From assembly GCF_019956555.1 (NCBI RefSeq), contig NZ_JAHBDQ010000070.1:62001-126000 (forward strand): a stretch of DNA of 64,000 nt. Direction: 5' to 3'. Positions within the stretch are counted from its first letter, which is position 1. Each line of letters starts with the position of its first letter. The DNA comes from Pseudomonas sp. A-RE-19. Its GTDB lineage: Bacteria > Pseudomonadota > Gammaproteobacteria > Pseudomonadales > Pseudomonadaceae. Below are positions 1-8,464 of the stretch, piece after piece. The notes under the pieces are model-generated. The model saw only the letters and a program-made list of their open reading frames with translations. It was not told the DNA's origin and ran no database searches. A program made the translations under genes and the position numbers.

Positions 1-418
1 TGGCCTTGAGAAAATGTTCATCGTGCTCAATGTGCACTGCCTGTTCGCAGGCCAGCGCGGTGCCGATCGCATTGGTACCGCTGCAATGTTCCATCCAGCT
101 GGCGCCCGCGCTGAAACCGCGGGTCAGGCTCGGCTCGATGAAACGCTGGGTGCCCCAGGACGTCAGCACCTGGCCCTGATTGTCGGCGAGCATGATCAGG
201 CAATTGGAGTTGCTGAGGATGTTCTCGTAATACGGCAGGACTTCCTGATGGGTGGTCTGCACCAATGAATGCTGGCTCTCCAGTAACCGGGCGATGCCAG
301 CGGCCGGCAACTGATCGAACGCCGGCGCGCTCTGATGATTGAGCCCGAACGCGCGGCAGCGGGACCAGGAGTTCTGGATGATGGCGTCGTGGGAGAGCGG
401 CGGGGCAGGTGCGGCCAT
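1..418 (-). CDS. AcoR-like sigma-54-dependent regulator, N-terminal part (partial)
   Basis: About 139 codons are read leftward from an ATG whose first base is 418, and the frame leaves the window open. The protein starts MAAPAPPLSHDAIIQNSW and continues with the SWSRC.AFGL..Q and LPYYENILSNSNCLIMLAD segments seen at the start of AcoR/AcoR-like activators, then a GAF-type sensor region (GASWMEHCSGTNAIGTAL). In the family a central AAA+ sigma-54-interacting domain and a C-terminal Fis-type HTH follow; both would lie outside the window. It is divergent from the importer operon, whose promoter matches the -24/-12 class, so it is probably that operon's activator (inference). A start at 423 opens a different frame without family features. 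Confidence 0.85.
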   Translation of the reverse strand, partial: MAAPAPPLSHDAIIQNSWSRCRAFGLNHQSAPAFDQLPAAGIARLLESQHSLVQTTHQEVLPYYENILSNSNCLIMLADNQGQVLTSWGTQRFIEPSLTRGFSAGASWMEHCSGTNAIGTALACEQAVHIEHDEHFLKA

Positions 419-487
419 GGCATTCAGCCTCTAAATAAAGCTTTTTATTGTTGTTATAGGTTTTGCATCACGTTCAAACGCCACGTA

Positions 488-561
488 CCCCGTAGGAGCC
501 AGGCTTGCCGGCGAAGGCAATTTCGATGACGCCTTCGCCGGCAAGCCTGGCTCCTACGGGG
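488..561. repeat. REP palindrome
   Basis: Inverted repeat with arms of about 30 bases around a short spacer (arm begins CCCCGTAGGAGCCAGGCTTG). It belongs to the Pseudomonas REP type and lies between the activator gene and the importer promoter. Confidence 0.85.
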
Positions 562-593
562 GCAATGTGTGGCTGAAAACATCCGTAGAGTGT

Positions 594-663
594 TGTTCAC
601 ATTTGTTCATTGTCAATCGTTGAACTGTTCAATTGTTCAGTCGCGGTTGTTCATTTCTGTTCA
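594..663 (+). promoter_or_regulatory. Cluster of six TGTTCA repeats (candidate activator sites)
   Basis: TGTTCA occurs at 594, 604, 626, 634, 648 and 658, all on the plus strand. One copy is embedded in a perfect palindrome TTGAAC-T-GTTCAA at 620-632. The cluster lies about 90-160 bases before the start site expected from the downstream sigma-54 promoter, which is the normal distance for an upstream activating sequence. The cognate factor is probably the divergent AcoR-like regulator; this is an inference. Confidence 0.6.
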
Positions 664-727
664 GCAACGAACGCGGTTTCTATCTCATTTGAAGGAATTT
701 CCAGCCAGATCAACCGCTTGGATTTTC

Positions 728-743
728 TGGCACGAATGTCGCT
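728..743 (+). promoter_or_regulatory. Sigma-54 (-24/-12) promoter of the ABC importer operon
   Basis: TGGCAC at 728-733, five bases, then TCGCT at 739-743. The GG (729-730) and GC (741-742) are exactly ten bases apart, and only one base of the conserved positions departs from TGGCAC-N5-TTGCW. Transcription would start near 754, giving a leader of about 34 bases before the first gene. Confidence 0.8.
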
Positions 744-787
744 GTAGTGCTCCGGTCGCTTGACTCCAATAATAAAAAGGCCGAGCC

Positions 788-1882
788 ATGTCACTAATCC
801 TGGAGCACGTCAGTCGCACCGTCGAGGGCCAGACCTGGATCGACGATGCGTGCCTTAACTTCGAACCCGGATCGTTCAACGTTTTGCTCGGTCGCACGCT
901 GTCCGGCAAAACCAGCCTCATGCGCCTGATGGCAGGTCTGGACAAGCCCGACAGTGGCCGCATCCTGATGAACGGCGTCGACGTCACCCAGCGTCCGGTG
1001 CGGTTGCGCAATGTGTCGATGGTCTATCAGCAGTTCATCAATTACCCGACCATGACGGTGTTCGAGAACATCGCATCACCCCTGCGCCAGTCCGGTGTTT
1101 CCAATGAGCTGATCCAGAGCAAAGTGCTGGAAACCGCGAAGATGTTGCGCATCGAGAAATTCCTCCAGCGCCATCCTTTGGAACTCTCCGGCGGCCAGCA
1201 ACAGCGCACGGCGATGGCCCGGGCGCTGGTCAAGGACGCCGAGCTGATTCTGTTCGACGAGCCGCTGGTCAACCTCGATTACAAGCTGCGTGAAGAGCTG
1301 CGTCAGGAAATGCGCGAGCTGTTCAAGGCCCGGCACACCATCGCGATTTATGCCACCACGGAACCCAACGAAGCCCTGGCGCTGGGTGGCACCACCACGA
1401 TTCTTCACGAAGGTCGGGTGATTCAGAGCGGCAAGTCCTCCGAGGTTTATCACCAGCCGCAAACGGTGCTGGCGGCTGAGCTGTTCTCCGAGCCGCCGAT
1501 CAACCTGATGCCGGGGCGCATCGCCGGCAACGAAGTCAGTTTCGCCAATTTTGTGCATTTCCCGTTGAACGTCGATCTACGCCCGGTGGGCGAGGGCGAG
1601 TTCCGTTTCGGCGTGCGCCCCAGCCACATTTCGCTGGTGCCGAGCAACGATGACGATCTGGAACTGGCGGTGACCGTCGAAGTGGCCGAGATCAGCGGCT
1701 CGGAAACCTTCCTGCACGTGCGCAACGAGTATTTCCTGCTGGTGCTGCATTTGCCGGGTGTTCATGAATACGACGTCGACGCGCCGATTCGCATCTATAT
1801 CCCGACCCATAAACTGTTTGTGTTCGATATGCAGGGGCGGCTGGTTCAGGCGCCCGGTCGCCGCATTGCGAGGGTTGCCTGA
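788..1882 (+). CDS. ABC importer ATPase 1 (GlpS-like, glycerol/polyol type)
   Basis: 364 residues with an N-terminal ABC ATPase domain and a C-terminal TOBE-like regulatory domain, as in CUT1 sugar/polyol importers. Walker A is GRTLSGKT (residues 35-42), the Q-loop is VYQQF, the signature is a canonical LSGGQQQR and Walker B is LILFDEP. Where VTHD is expected, the sequence reads YATTEP, so the switch histidine is replaced. This matches the atypical first ATPase of the rhizobial GlpST pair; substrate assignment to glycerol rests on family resemblance and operon content only. First gene of a six-gene operon; its TGA overlaps the next ATG by one base. Confidence 0.85.
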   Translation: MSLILEHVSRTVEGQTWIDDACLNFEPGSFNVLLGRTLSGKTSLMRLMAGLDKPDSGRILMNGVDVTQRPVRLRNVSMVYQQFINYPTMTVFENIASPLRQSGVSNELIQSKVLETAKMLRIEKFLQRHPLELSGGQQQRTAMARALVKDAELILFDEPLVNLDYKLREELRQEMRELFKARHTIAIYATTEPNEALALGGTTTILHEGRVIQSGKSSEVYHQPQTVLAAELFSEPPINLMPGRIAGNEVSFANFVHFPLNVDLRPVGEGEFRFGVRPSHISLVPSNDDDLELAVTVEVAEISGSETFLHVRNEYFLLVLHLPGVHEYDVDAPIRIYIPTHKLFVFDMQGRLVQAPGRRIARVA

Positions 1883-2997
1883 TGGCCGAAATCCGTTTGC
1901 AGAGCCTTGCCCACAGCTACACCCCTACGCCGACCGGCCCTGAGGATTACGCGATTCGCGAGATGGACCACGTCTGGGAGCAGGGCGGCGCTTATGCGCT
2001 GCTCGGACCCTCGGGGTGCGGCAAGTCGACCTTGCTCAACATCATTTCCGGGTTGCTCAGCCCGTCCCAGGGCCAAGTGCTGTTCGACAGCAAAGTGGTC
2101 AACGAACTGACCCCGGAAAAGCGCAACATCGCCCAGGTTTTCCAGTTTCCGGTGGTCTACGACACCATGACGGTGTTCGATAACCTGGCCTTCCCGTTGC
2201 GCAATCAGGGCATGGCGGAAGCGAAAATTTACAGCAAGGTGCATGAAATCGCCGAAGTCCTCGACCTTCAGGCGTTGCTGCACAAGAAGGCGCGCAACCT
2301 CACCGCCGATGAAAAACAGAAAGTCTCAATGGGCCGTGGGCTGGTGCGCGATGACGTGTCGGCGATCCTCTTCGATGAACCGCTGACGGTGATCGACCCG
2401 CATCTGAAATGGAAGCTGCGACGCAAGCTCAAGCAGATCCACGAGCAGTTCAACATCACCATGGTCTACGTCACCCACGACCAGCTCGAAGCTTCGACCT
2501 TCGCTGACAAGATCGCGGTGATGTATGGCGGGCAAATCGTGCAGTTCGGTACGCCACGGGAATTGTTCGAGCGGCCGAGCCACACCTTTGTCGGTTATTT
2601 CATTGGCAGCCCGGGGATGAACCTGATCGAGGTCCAGCCGCAAGCCGGCGGTGTCGGTTTCGCCGGGACCCACTTGCCGTTGTCCGACGCGATGCAGAAA
2701 CGAATCGCCGACACCGAATGGAAAACCCTGAAGGTCGGCATCCGTCCGGAGTTCGTCCATGTGTGGGAAGAATCCTTTGATGACGCGATGCAGGCACAGG
2801 TCGTACACGTCGAAGACCTGGGCACCTACAAAATCATGACACTTAACCTTGATGGCGCGCCGCTGAAAGTACGTCTGGCCGAAGACAAACCGGTGCCCGA
2901 AGGCACGGCGTACATCAGCTTTCCGGCGCAATGGCTGATGGTCTATGCCGATGATTATTTGCTGGAAGCGAACGCCATGAACGAGGTGCAGCCATGA
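1882..2997 (+). CDS. ABC importer ATPase 2 (GlpT-like, glycerol/polyol type)
   Basis: 371 residues: ABC ATPase domain, then TOBE-type C-terminal domain. Walker A is canonical (GPSGCGKST, about residues 44-52), Walker B is AILFDEP and the switch motif VTHD is intact, but the signature motif is degenerate (LTADEKQK instead of LSGGQ). It therefore complements the preceding ATPase, which has the good signature but lacks the switch histidine. The pair probably forms a heterodimer with one complete and one degenerate ATP site. Start overlaps the upstream stop (TGATG) and the stop overlaps the permease start (ATGA), so all three are probably translationally coupled. Confidence 0.85.
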   Translation: MAEIRLQSLAHSYTPTPTGPEDYAIREMDHVWEQGGAYALLGPSGCGKSTLLNIISGLLSPSQGQVLFDSKVVNELTPEKRNIAQVFQFPVVYDTMTVFDNLAFPLRNQGMAEAKIYSKVHEIAEVLDLQALLHKKARNLTADEKQKVSMGRGLVRDDVSAILFDEPLTVIDPHLKWKLRRKLKQIHEQFNITMVYVTHDQLEASTFADKIAVMYGGQIVQFGTPRELFERPSHTFVGYFIGSPGMNLIEVQPQAGGVGFAGTHLPLSDAMQKRIADTEWKTLKVGIRPEFVHVWEESFDDAMQAQVVHVEDLGTYKIMTLNLDGAPLKVRLAEDKPVPEGTAYISFPAQWLMVYADDYLLEANAMNEVQP

Positions 2998-3860
2998 ACA
3001 AGGTGCAGAACAACAAGGCCTGGTGGCTGGTGTTGCCCGTGTTTCTGCTGGTGGCGTTCAGCGCGGTGATCCCGATGATGACCGTGGTCAACTACTCGGT
3101 GCAGGACATCTTCGACCAGTCCAGCCGCTACTTCGTCGGCGCCGACTGGTACAAGCAGGTGCTGCTCGACCCACGGTTGCATGACTCGTTGCTGCGCCAG
3201 TTCATCTACTCCGGCTGCGTGTTGCTGATCGAAATCCCGCTGGGCATCGCCATCGCCCTGACCATGCCGACCAAGGGCCGCTGGTCTTCGGTGGTGTTGA
3301 TCGTGCTGGCGATTCCGTTGCTGATTCCGTGGAACGTGGTCGGCACCATCTGGCAGATCTTCGGTCGCGCGGACATTGGTCTGCTCGGCGCCAGCCTCAA
3401 GGCCATGGGCCTGAACTACAACTATGCATCCAACACCATGGACGCCTGGGTCACGGTGTTGGTGATGGACGTCTGGCACTGGACGTCACTGGTGGCGTTG
3501 TTGTGTTTCTCCGGTCTGCGGGCGATTCCGGACGTGTATTACCAGGCCGCACGGATCGATCGGGCGTCGGCCTGGGCGGTTTTCCGACACATCCAGTTGC
3601 CCAAGCTCAAGAGCGTGTTGCTGATCGCAGTGATGCTGCGGTTCATGGACAGTTTCATGATCTACACCGAGCCGTTCGTGCTGACCGGTGGCGGTCCGGG
3701 CAATGCCACGACTTTCTTGAGTCAGACCTTGACCCAAATGGCCGTAGGGCAATTCGACCTTGGCCCGGCGGCGGCATTCTCGCTGGTGTACTTCCTGATC
3801 ATCCTGTTGGTGTCGTGGCTGTTCTACACCGCCATGACTCACTCTGACGCCAATCGGTGA
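2994..3860 (+). CDS. ABC importer permease 1 (GlpP-like, MalF/UgpA type)
   Basis: 288-residue inner-membrane protein with about six hydrophobic segments, the first at residues 13-33. Near residues 180-205 is the cytoplasmic EAA loop that docks on the ATPases, in the form YQAARIDRASAW...QLPKL. Family: binding-protein-dependent transport permease of the carbohydrate uptake class. GAGGTG lies just before the ATG, which overlaps the upstream stop by four bases. Confidence 0.88.
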   Translation: MNKVQNNKAWWLVLPVFLLVAFSAVIPMMTVVNYSVQDIFDQSSRYFVGADWYKQVLLDPRLHDSLLRQFIYSGCVLLIEIPLGIAIALTMPTKGRWSSVVLIVLAIPLLIPWNVVGTIWQIFGRADIGLLGASLKAMGLNYNYASNTMDAWVTVLVMDVWHWTSLVALLCFSGLRAIPDVYYQAARIDRASAWAVFRHIQLPKLKSVLLIAVMLRFMDSFMIYTEPFVLTGGGPGNATTFLSQTLTQMAVGQFDLGPAAAFSLVYFLIILLVSWLFYTAMTHSDANR

Positions 3861-3868
3861 GGCCCGCC

Positions 3869-4669
3869 ATGAGCAAGAGAAAGCTTATCCCGCTGCTGAT
3901 CTACATCCTGTTCCTGCTGGTGCCGATCTACTGGCTGCTGAACATGTCCTTCAAGAGCAACACCGAAATCCTCGGCGGTCTGACGCTGTTTCCCCAGAGT
4001 TTTACCTTCGCCAACTACAAAGTGATCTTCACCGACCCGAGCTGGTACAGCGGTTACCTCAACTCGCTGTACTACGTGAGCCTGAACACGGTGATTTCCC
4101 TGAGCGTGGCATTGCCGGCCGCGTATGCGTTCTCGCGCTATCGGTTCCTCGGTGACAAGCACCTGTTCTTCTGGCTCCTGACCAATCGCATGGCGCCGCC
4201 GGCGGTGTTTTTGCTGCCGTTCTTCCAGCTGTACTCCTCGATCGGTTTGTTCGACACCCACATCGCGGTGGCGTTGGCTCATTGCCTGTTCAACGTGCCG
4301 CTGGCGGTGTGGATTCTTGAAGGCTTCATGTCCGGTGTCCCCAAGGAAATCGACGAAACCGCCTACATCGATGGCTACAGTTTTCCCAAGTTCTTCGTGA
4401 AGATCTTCGTCCCATTGATCGGCTCCGGGATCGGCGTGACGGCGTTTTTCTGCTTCATGTTTTCCTGGGTCGAGCTGTTGCTGGCGCGAACGCTGACCTC
4501 GGTCAACGCCAAACCCATTGCGGCGGTGATGACCCGCACGGTCTCGGCATCCGGCATCGACTGGGGCGTGCTGGCGGCGGCGGGGGTGTTGACCATCCTG
4601 CCGGGCATGCTGGTGATCTGGTTTGTTCGCAACCACGTGGCCAAGGGCTTTGCCCTGGGCCGGGTCTGA
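3869..4669 (+). CDS. ABC importer permease 2 (GlpQ-like, MalG/UgpE type)
   Basis: 266 residues starting MSKRKLIPLL, with about six transmembrane segments and the EAA loop EIDETAYIDGYSFPKFF near residues 160-175. The second half of the permease heterodimer. An in-frame GTG at 3857 overlaps the previous stop, but GGTGAGG at 3856-3862 is correctly spaced for the ATG at 3869, which is preferred. Only seven bases separate its stop from the next gene. Confidence 0.88.
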   Translation: MSKRKLIPLLIYILFLLVPIYWLLNMSFKSNTEILGGLTLFPQSFTFANYKVIFTDPSWYSGYLNSLYYVSLNTVISLSVALPAAYAFSRYRFLGDKHLFFWLLTNRMAPPAVFLLPFFQLYSSIGLFDTHIAVALAHCLFNVPLAVWILEGFMSGVPKEIDETAYIDGYSFPKFFVKIFVPLIGSGIGVTAFFCFMFSWVELLLARTLTSVNAKPIAAVMTRTVSASGIDWGVLAAAGVLTILPGMLVIWFVRNHVAKGFALGRV

Positions 4670-4676
4670 GGAGCTG

Positions 4677-4952
4677 ATGATGGAATGGATGAGTTGGACC
4701 ACCCCCACAGCGGCGTTCTTCGGTGTCATTGGCCTGATTCTGGTGGGCATGACGACCTGGGAACTGCGTTCGCCGAGCATTCTTCGGCGTGGTTTTTTGC
4801 CGATTGCCACCACCCGTGGCGATCGGTTGTTTATCGGTCTTCTCGGCAGCGCCTACCTGCATTTGCTGGTAATCGGCGTCACCGACTGGAGCATCTGGGT
4901 GGCGTTCGCGTTGTCCCTGGTGTGGCTGTTGGCTGTGATGCGTTGGGGCTAG
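4677..4952 (+). CDS. DUF2160 small membrane protein (GlpU-like)
   Basis: 91 residues (MMEWMSWTTPTAA...) with two or three hydrophobic helices separated by short basic loops (LRSPSILRRG, TTRGDR). DUF2160 proteins occur in operons of this transporter class; GlpU is the counterpart in rhizobial glycerol operons. Molecular role unknown; an accessory subunit of the permease is a reasonable guess. GAGGAG at 4668-4673 precedes the ATG. Confidence 0.8.
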   Translation: MMEWMSWTTPTAAFFGVIGLILVGMTTWELRSPSILRRGFLPIATTRGDRLFIGLLGSAYLHLLVIGVTDWSIWVAFALSLVWLLAVMRWG

Positions 4953-4999
4953 TCGAATCGCTCGGCAAAGTTGCTCCGAAACCCTAAAAGGAGGTCTCT

Positions 5000-6742
5000 A
5001 TGTTCGACAAAAACAATAAGCTGCGACATAGCGTTTCATTGGCAGCCATGCTGGCACTCAGCGGGTTGAGCGCTGCGGCCTGGGCCGATGCCTATGAAGA
5101 CGCCGCCAAAAAATGGATTGGCAGTGAATTCAAACCGTCCACCCTGACGGCCGATCAGCAGCTCGCGGAATTGAAATGGTTCATCAAGGCGGCCGAGCCG
5201 TTTCGCGGGATGGACATCAAGGTCGTCTCGGAAACCCTGACCACCCATGAATACGAGTCCAAGGTGCTGGCCAAGGCCTTTACCGAGATCACCGGGATCA
5301 AGGTCACCCACGACCTGTTGCAAGAAGGCGACGTGGTGGAAAAACTGCAGACCGTGATGCAATCGGACAAGAGCATCTATGACGGCTGGGTCAACGACTC
5401 GGACCTGATCGGTACGCACTTTCGCTACGGCAAGACCGAATCGATCACCGACCTGATGGCCAACGAAGGCAAGGACTACACCTCGCCGACCCTGGACATC
5501 AAAGACTTCATCGGCATTTCCTTCACCACCGCGCCGGACGGCAAGATCTATCAACTGCCCGACCAGCAGTTCGCCAACCTCTACTGGTTCCGCGCTGACT
5601 GGTTTGAACGGCCGGAGCTGAAAGCCAAGTTCAAGGAAAAGTACGGCTACGAATTAGGCGTGCCGGTGAACTGGTCGGCTTATGAAGACATTGCCAAATT
5701 CTTCAGCGAAGACGTCAAGGAAATCGACGGCAAACGGATCTACGGGCACATGGACTACGGCAAGAAAGACCCGTCCCTGGGCTGGCGCTTCACCGATGCG
5801 TGGTTCTCCATGGCCGGTGGCGGCGACAAGGGCCTGCCCAACGGTTTGCCGGTGGACGAGTGGGGCATTCGCGTCGAGGATTGCCACCCGGTCGGTTCCA
5901 GCGTCACTCGCGGTGGCGACACCAACGGTCCGGCGGCGGTGTATGCGACGCAGAAATACGTCGACTGGATGAAGGCCTACGCGCCTCCGGCAGCGGCGGG
6001 CATGACCTTCTCCGAATCGGGCCCGGTGCCGTCTCAGGGCAGCATCGCCCAGCAGATCTTCTGGTACACCGCGTTTACCGCCGACATGACCAAGCCGGGC
6101 CTGCCGGTAATGAACTCCGATGGCACGCCGAAATGGCGCATGGCCCCATCGCCTCGCGGGCCGTACTGGGAGGAGGGCATGAAGCTCGGTTATCAGGACG
6201 TGGGTTCCTGGACCTTCATGAAGTCCACGCCTGAGAAACAAAAACTCGCCGCCTGGCTGTACGCGCAGTTCGTGACGTCGAAAACCGTGTCGCTGAAGAA
6301 AACCATCGTCGGCCTGACGCCGATCCGCGAGTCGGATATCAACTCGCAGGCAATGACCGATCTGGCACCGAAACTCGGTGGTCTGGTGGAGTTCTACCGC
6401 AGCCCGGCCCGCGTGCAATGGACCCCGACCGGGACCAACGTGCCGGACTATCCGCGCTTGGCGCAACTGTGGTGGAGCCACATCGCCGAAGCCGCCAGCG
6501 GCGAGAAAACCCCGCAACAAGCACTCGATGGCCTGGCCAAGGACCAGGACGCAATCATGACGCGGCTTGAACGCTCCAAGGCCCAAGCCACTTGCGCGCC
6601 GAAGATGAACCCGGAACGCGACGCGCAATATTGGTTCGACCAGCCAGGCGCACCGAAGCCGAAACTGGCCAACGAGAAGCCGAAAGGCGAGACCGTGAGC
6701 TACAACGAACTGCTCAAGTCGTGGGCGGATGCGCGTAAGTAA
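5000..6742 (+). CDS. Periplasmic solute-binding protein of the ABC importer (GlpV-like)
   Basis: 580 residues, considerably larger than the 400-450 usual for sugar-binding proteins but in line with GlpV-type proteins. A clear signal peptide (basic start, hydrophobic core, cleavage near AWA-DA around residue 30) exports it. A nearly perfect Shine-Dalgarno AAAAGGAGGT precedes the ATG, unlike the other genes of the operon, consistent with high expression of the binding protein. Last gene of the operon; a terminator follows after 20 bases. Glycerol or a similar polyol is the likely ligand, from operon type only. Confidence 0.85.
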   Translation: MFDKNNKLRHSVSLAAMLALSGLSAAAWADAYEDAAKKWIGSEFKPSTLTADQQLAELKWFIKAAEPFRGMDIKVVSETLTTHEYESKVLAKAFTEITGIKVTHDLLQEGDVVEKLQTVMQSDKSIYDGWVNDSDLIGTHFRYGKTESITDLMANEGKDYTSPTLDIKDFIGISFTTAPDGKIYQLPDQQFANLYWFRADWFERPELKAKFKEKYGYELGVPVNWSAYEDIAKFFSEDVKEIDGKRIYGHMDYGKKDPSLGWRFTDAWFSMAGGGDKGLPNGLPVDEWGIRVEDCHPVGSSVTRGGDTNGPAAVYATQKYVDWMKAYAPPAAAGMTFSESGPVPSQGSIAQQIFWYTAFTADMTKPGLPVMNSDGTPKWRMAPSPRGPYWEEGMKLGYQDVGSWTFMKSTPEKQKLAAWLYAQFVTSKTVSLKKTIVGLTPIRESDINSQAMTDLAPKLGGLVEFYRSPARVQWTPTGTNVPDYPRLAQLWWSHIAEAASGEKTPQQALDGLAKDQDAIMTRLERSKAQATCAPKMNPERDAQYWFDQPGAPKPKLANEKPKGETVSYNELLKSWADARK

Positions 6743-6762
6743 AAGCTCAACCGTGGAAGGCG

Positions 6763-6790
6763 AACGGCACCGTGAGGTGCCGTTTTCTTT
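6763..6790 (+). terminator. Rho-independent terminator of the importer operon
   Basis: Perfect nine-base stem AACGGCACC / GGTGCCGTT with a GTGA loop, followed by TTTCTTT. Confidence 0.85.
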
Positions 6791-6806
6791 GGTGTTTTTG
6801 CCGCCA

Positions 6807-6881
6807 ATCGCGAGCAGGCTCGCTCCCACACTGGTCGGTTGTGTCCGCCGCAAAACCTGTGGGAGCGAGCCTGCTCGCGAT
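6807..6881. repeat. REP pair (inverted)
   Basis: Two head-to-head copies of the core GGGAGCGAGCCTGCTCGCGA with a 25-30 base spacer. Confidence 0.85.
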
Positions 6882-6918
6882 GGCGGACTGACATTCAAAA
6901 CAATGTCGACTGACCCGA

Positions 6919-7020
6919 CGCCTTCGCGGACAAGCCACGCTCCCACAAGGGGCTCGGTTGTTCGCAAGATATGTGAACACCAGTGAAACCTGTGGGAGCG
7001 TGGCTTGCCCGCGAAGAGGC
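6919..7020. repeat. REP pair, variant core
   Basis: A second inverted pair directly beside the previous one, with a different core (GGGAGCGTGGCTTGCCCGCG). Together the two pairs fill the 312-base gap between the importer operon and the two-component system; nothing else is visible there. Confidence 0.85.
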
Positions 7021-7054
7021 CGGCCCTGACAGTGCAGATCTGAAGCCTGACACC

Positions 7055-8464
7055 TCAGCGCGCCACCCCTTCAACCGCGGGAAACCCCAACCTGAACACC
7101 GTCATCGTACCCGGCAAGCTCTTCACCTCAGCCACCCCCTGATGCAGGCTCATGATCGAGCGCACGATGGCCAGGCCCAGTCCGGTGCTGCCTTGCGAGC
7201 GGGACCGGCTGCTGTCGACCCGGTAAAAGCGGTCGAACAGGTGCGGCAGATGCTGCGCTTCAATCCCCACGCCGGGGTTGCTGACCAGCAGCGAGACCTG
7301 TGTCGCCCCTTGTTCAATCAGCAGTGAAACCGTTTGCCCGGCCGGGCAGTGACGCAGGGCGTTGGACAGCAGGTTGGAGATCGCCCGTTGAATCATCAAG
7401 CGGTCGCCCAGCACCCGAGCGCTACCGACCACGATCAGGTTGATCTGCTTATCCTGAGCCGACAGGGAAAACAGATCGGCGACTTTCAGCGCTTCATCCT
7501 CCAGTGCAATCGACTCGAACGGCGTAAGCGCCGACGGGTGACTGACCTGGGCCAGAAACAGCATGTCCGAGACAATTCGTGCGACGCGCTCCAGCTCTTC
7601 AGTGCAGGACACCAACACGTTTTTGTATTCCTCAGCCGTGCGCTCCCGGGACAGTATCACCTGCGCCTTGCCCATCAAGTTGTTGATCGGCGTGCGCAGT
7701 TCGTGGGCCAGATCGTCGGAGAACTGCGACAACTGCTGCACGCCGCTGTCGAGGCGGTGCAGCATGAAGTTGATGCCTTGTGCCAGTTCACTGAGTTCCT
7801 GAGGCATGTTCACCACCGACAGCCGATGGTCGAGGTCTTGCGTCGAAACCATCGCCGCCACCTTGCGAAACTCGCGCATCGGCGCCAGACCGCGCTGCAC
7901 CGCCGCCCAGGCACTGAGACCGATGAAGATCAGCAGCAACGGTAAAGCAATCAATGTCGAGCGCAGATAAGCATTGAGCAGCGCCTGATCGTGGGCATTG
8001 TCCATCGATAGCAGCACCGGGACGCTGGTGCCGTCCTTGATGCGGATCAGTCGGGAGGCGGTGAGGAATTTTGCGCCCTTTGCGTCGGTGCTGGCGGAGT
8101 AGGCCAACTGATCGGTCACCGACCGGACCGCTTTGATTTGTTGGCGCGGATCGGCCATGCCGGAGCCGGATTTGAGCAGCGGCGTGCGCCAGTTGGTCCG
8201 GTCGTAAATGGTCAGGGTGAGGTTGTCGTGCCCCATGACTTGATCGAGCAAGATATGCGGTTTCGCGCTGATTTCGCCGGTATCGGTGTACAGCGACAGG
8301 CTGTGTTCAACCTGCTCCATTTTCCTTTCCAGACTGTCTCTGGATAACGCGTTCAGCTCATGGGTCAGGGCGAAATACGCGAGGATCGCCAAGAACACCA
8401 CCAGCAGTGCCCCGAGAATACTGACCGTCAGACCTAGCCGCAGCGACAGGCTGGCAGGCTTCAT
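7055..8464 (-). CDS. czcS: Heavy-metal sensor histidine kinase (CzcS/CopS type)
   Basis: 469 residues starting MKPASLSL. Transmembrane helix at about residues 10-32, a periplasmic sensor region of about 130 residues, a second helix (LIALPLLLIFIGLSAW), HAMP, then the kinase core: H-box DLAHELRTPINN, N-box ISNLLSNALRH, G-boxes with VSNPGVGIE and STGLGLAIV. The heavy-metal-sensor subfamily is supported by gene order: it follows the response regulator with an ATGA overlap and is divergent from czcCBA. Expected signals are Zn, Cd or Co. An upstream in-frame start at 8602 would run through the regulator gene and is rejected. Confidence 0.88.
   Translation of the reverse strand: MKPASLSLRLGLTVSILGALLVVFLAILAYFALTHELNALSRDSLERKMEQVEHSLSLYTDTGEISAKPHILLDQVMGHDNLTLTIYDRTNWRTPLLKSGSGMADPRQQIKAVRSVTDQLAYSASTDAKGAKFLTASRLIRIKDGTSVPVLLSMDNAHDQALLNAYLRSTLIALPLLLIFIGLSAWAAVQRGLAPMREFRKVAAMVSTQDLDHRLSVVNMPQELSELAQGINFMLHRLDSGVQQLSQFSDDLAHELRTPINNLMGKAQVILSRERTAEEYKNVLVSCTEELERVARIVSDMLFLAQVSHPSALTPFESIALEDEALKVADLFSLSAQDKQINLIVVGSARVLGDRLMIQRAISNLLSNALRHCPAGQTVSLLIEQGATQVSLLVSNPGVGIEAQHLPHLFDRFYRVDSSRSRSQGSTGLGLAIVRSIMSLHQGVAEVKSLPGTMTVFRLGFPAVEGVAR

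Noticed and set aside
6807..7020. CRISPR-like array from repeated palindromes
   Set aside because: The units are inverted REP pairs with variable cores, not direct repeats with regular spacers, and no cas genes are near.
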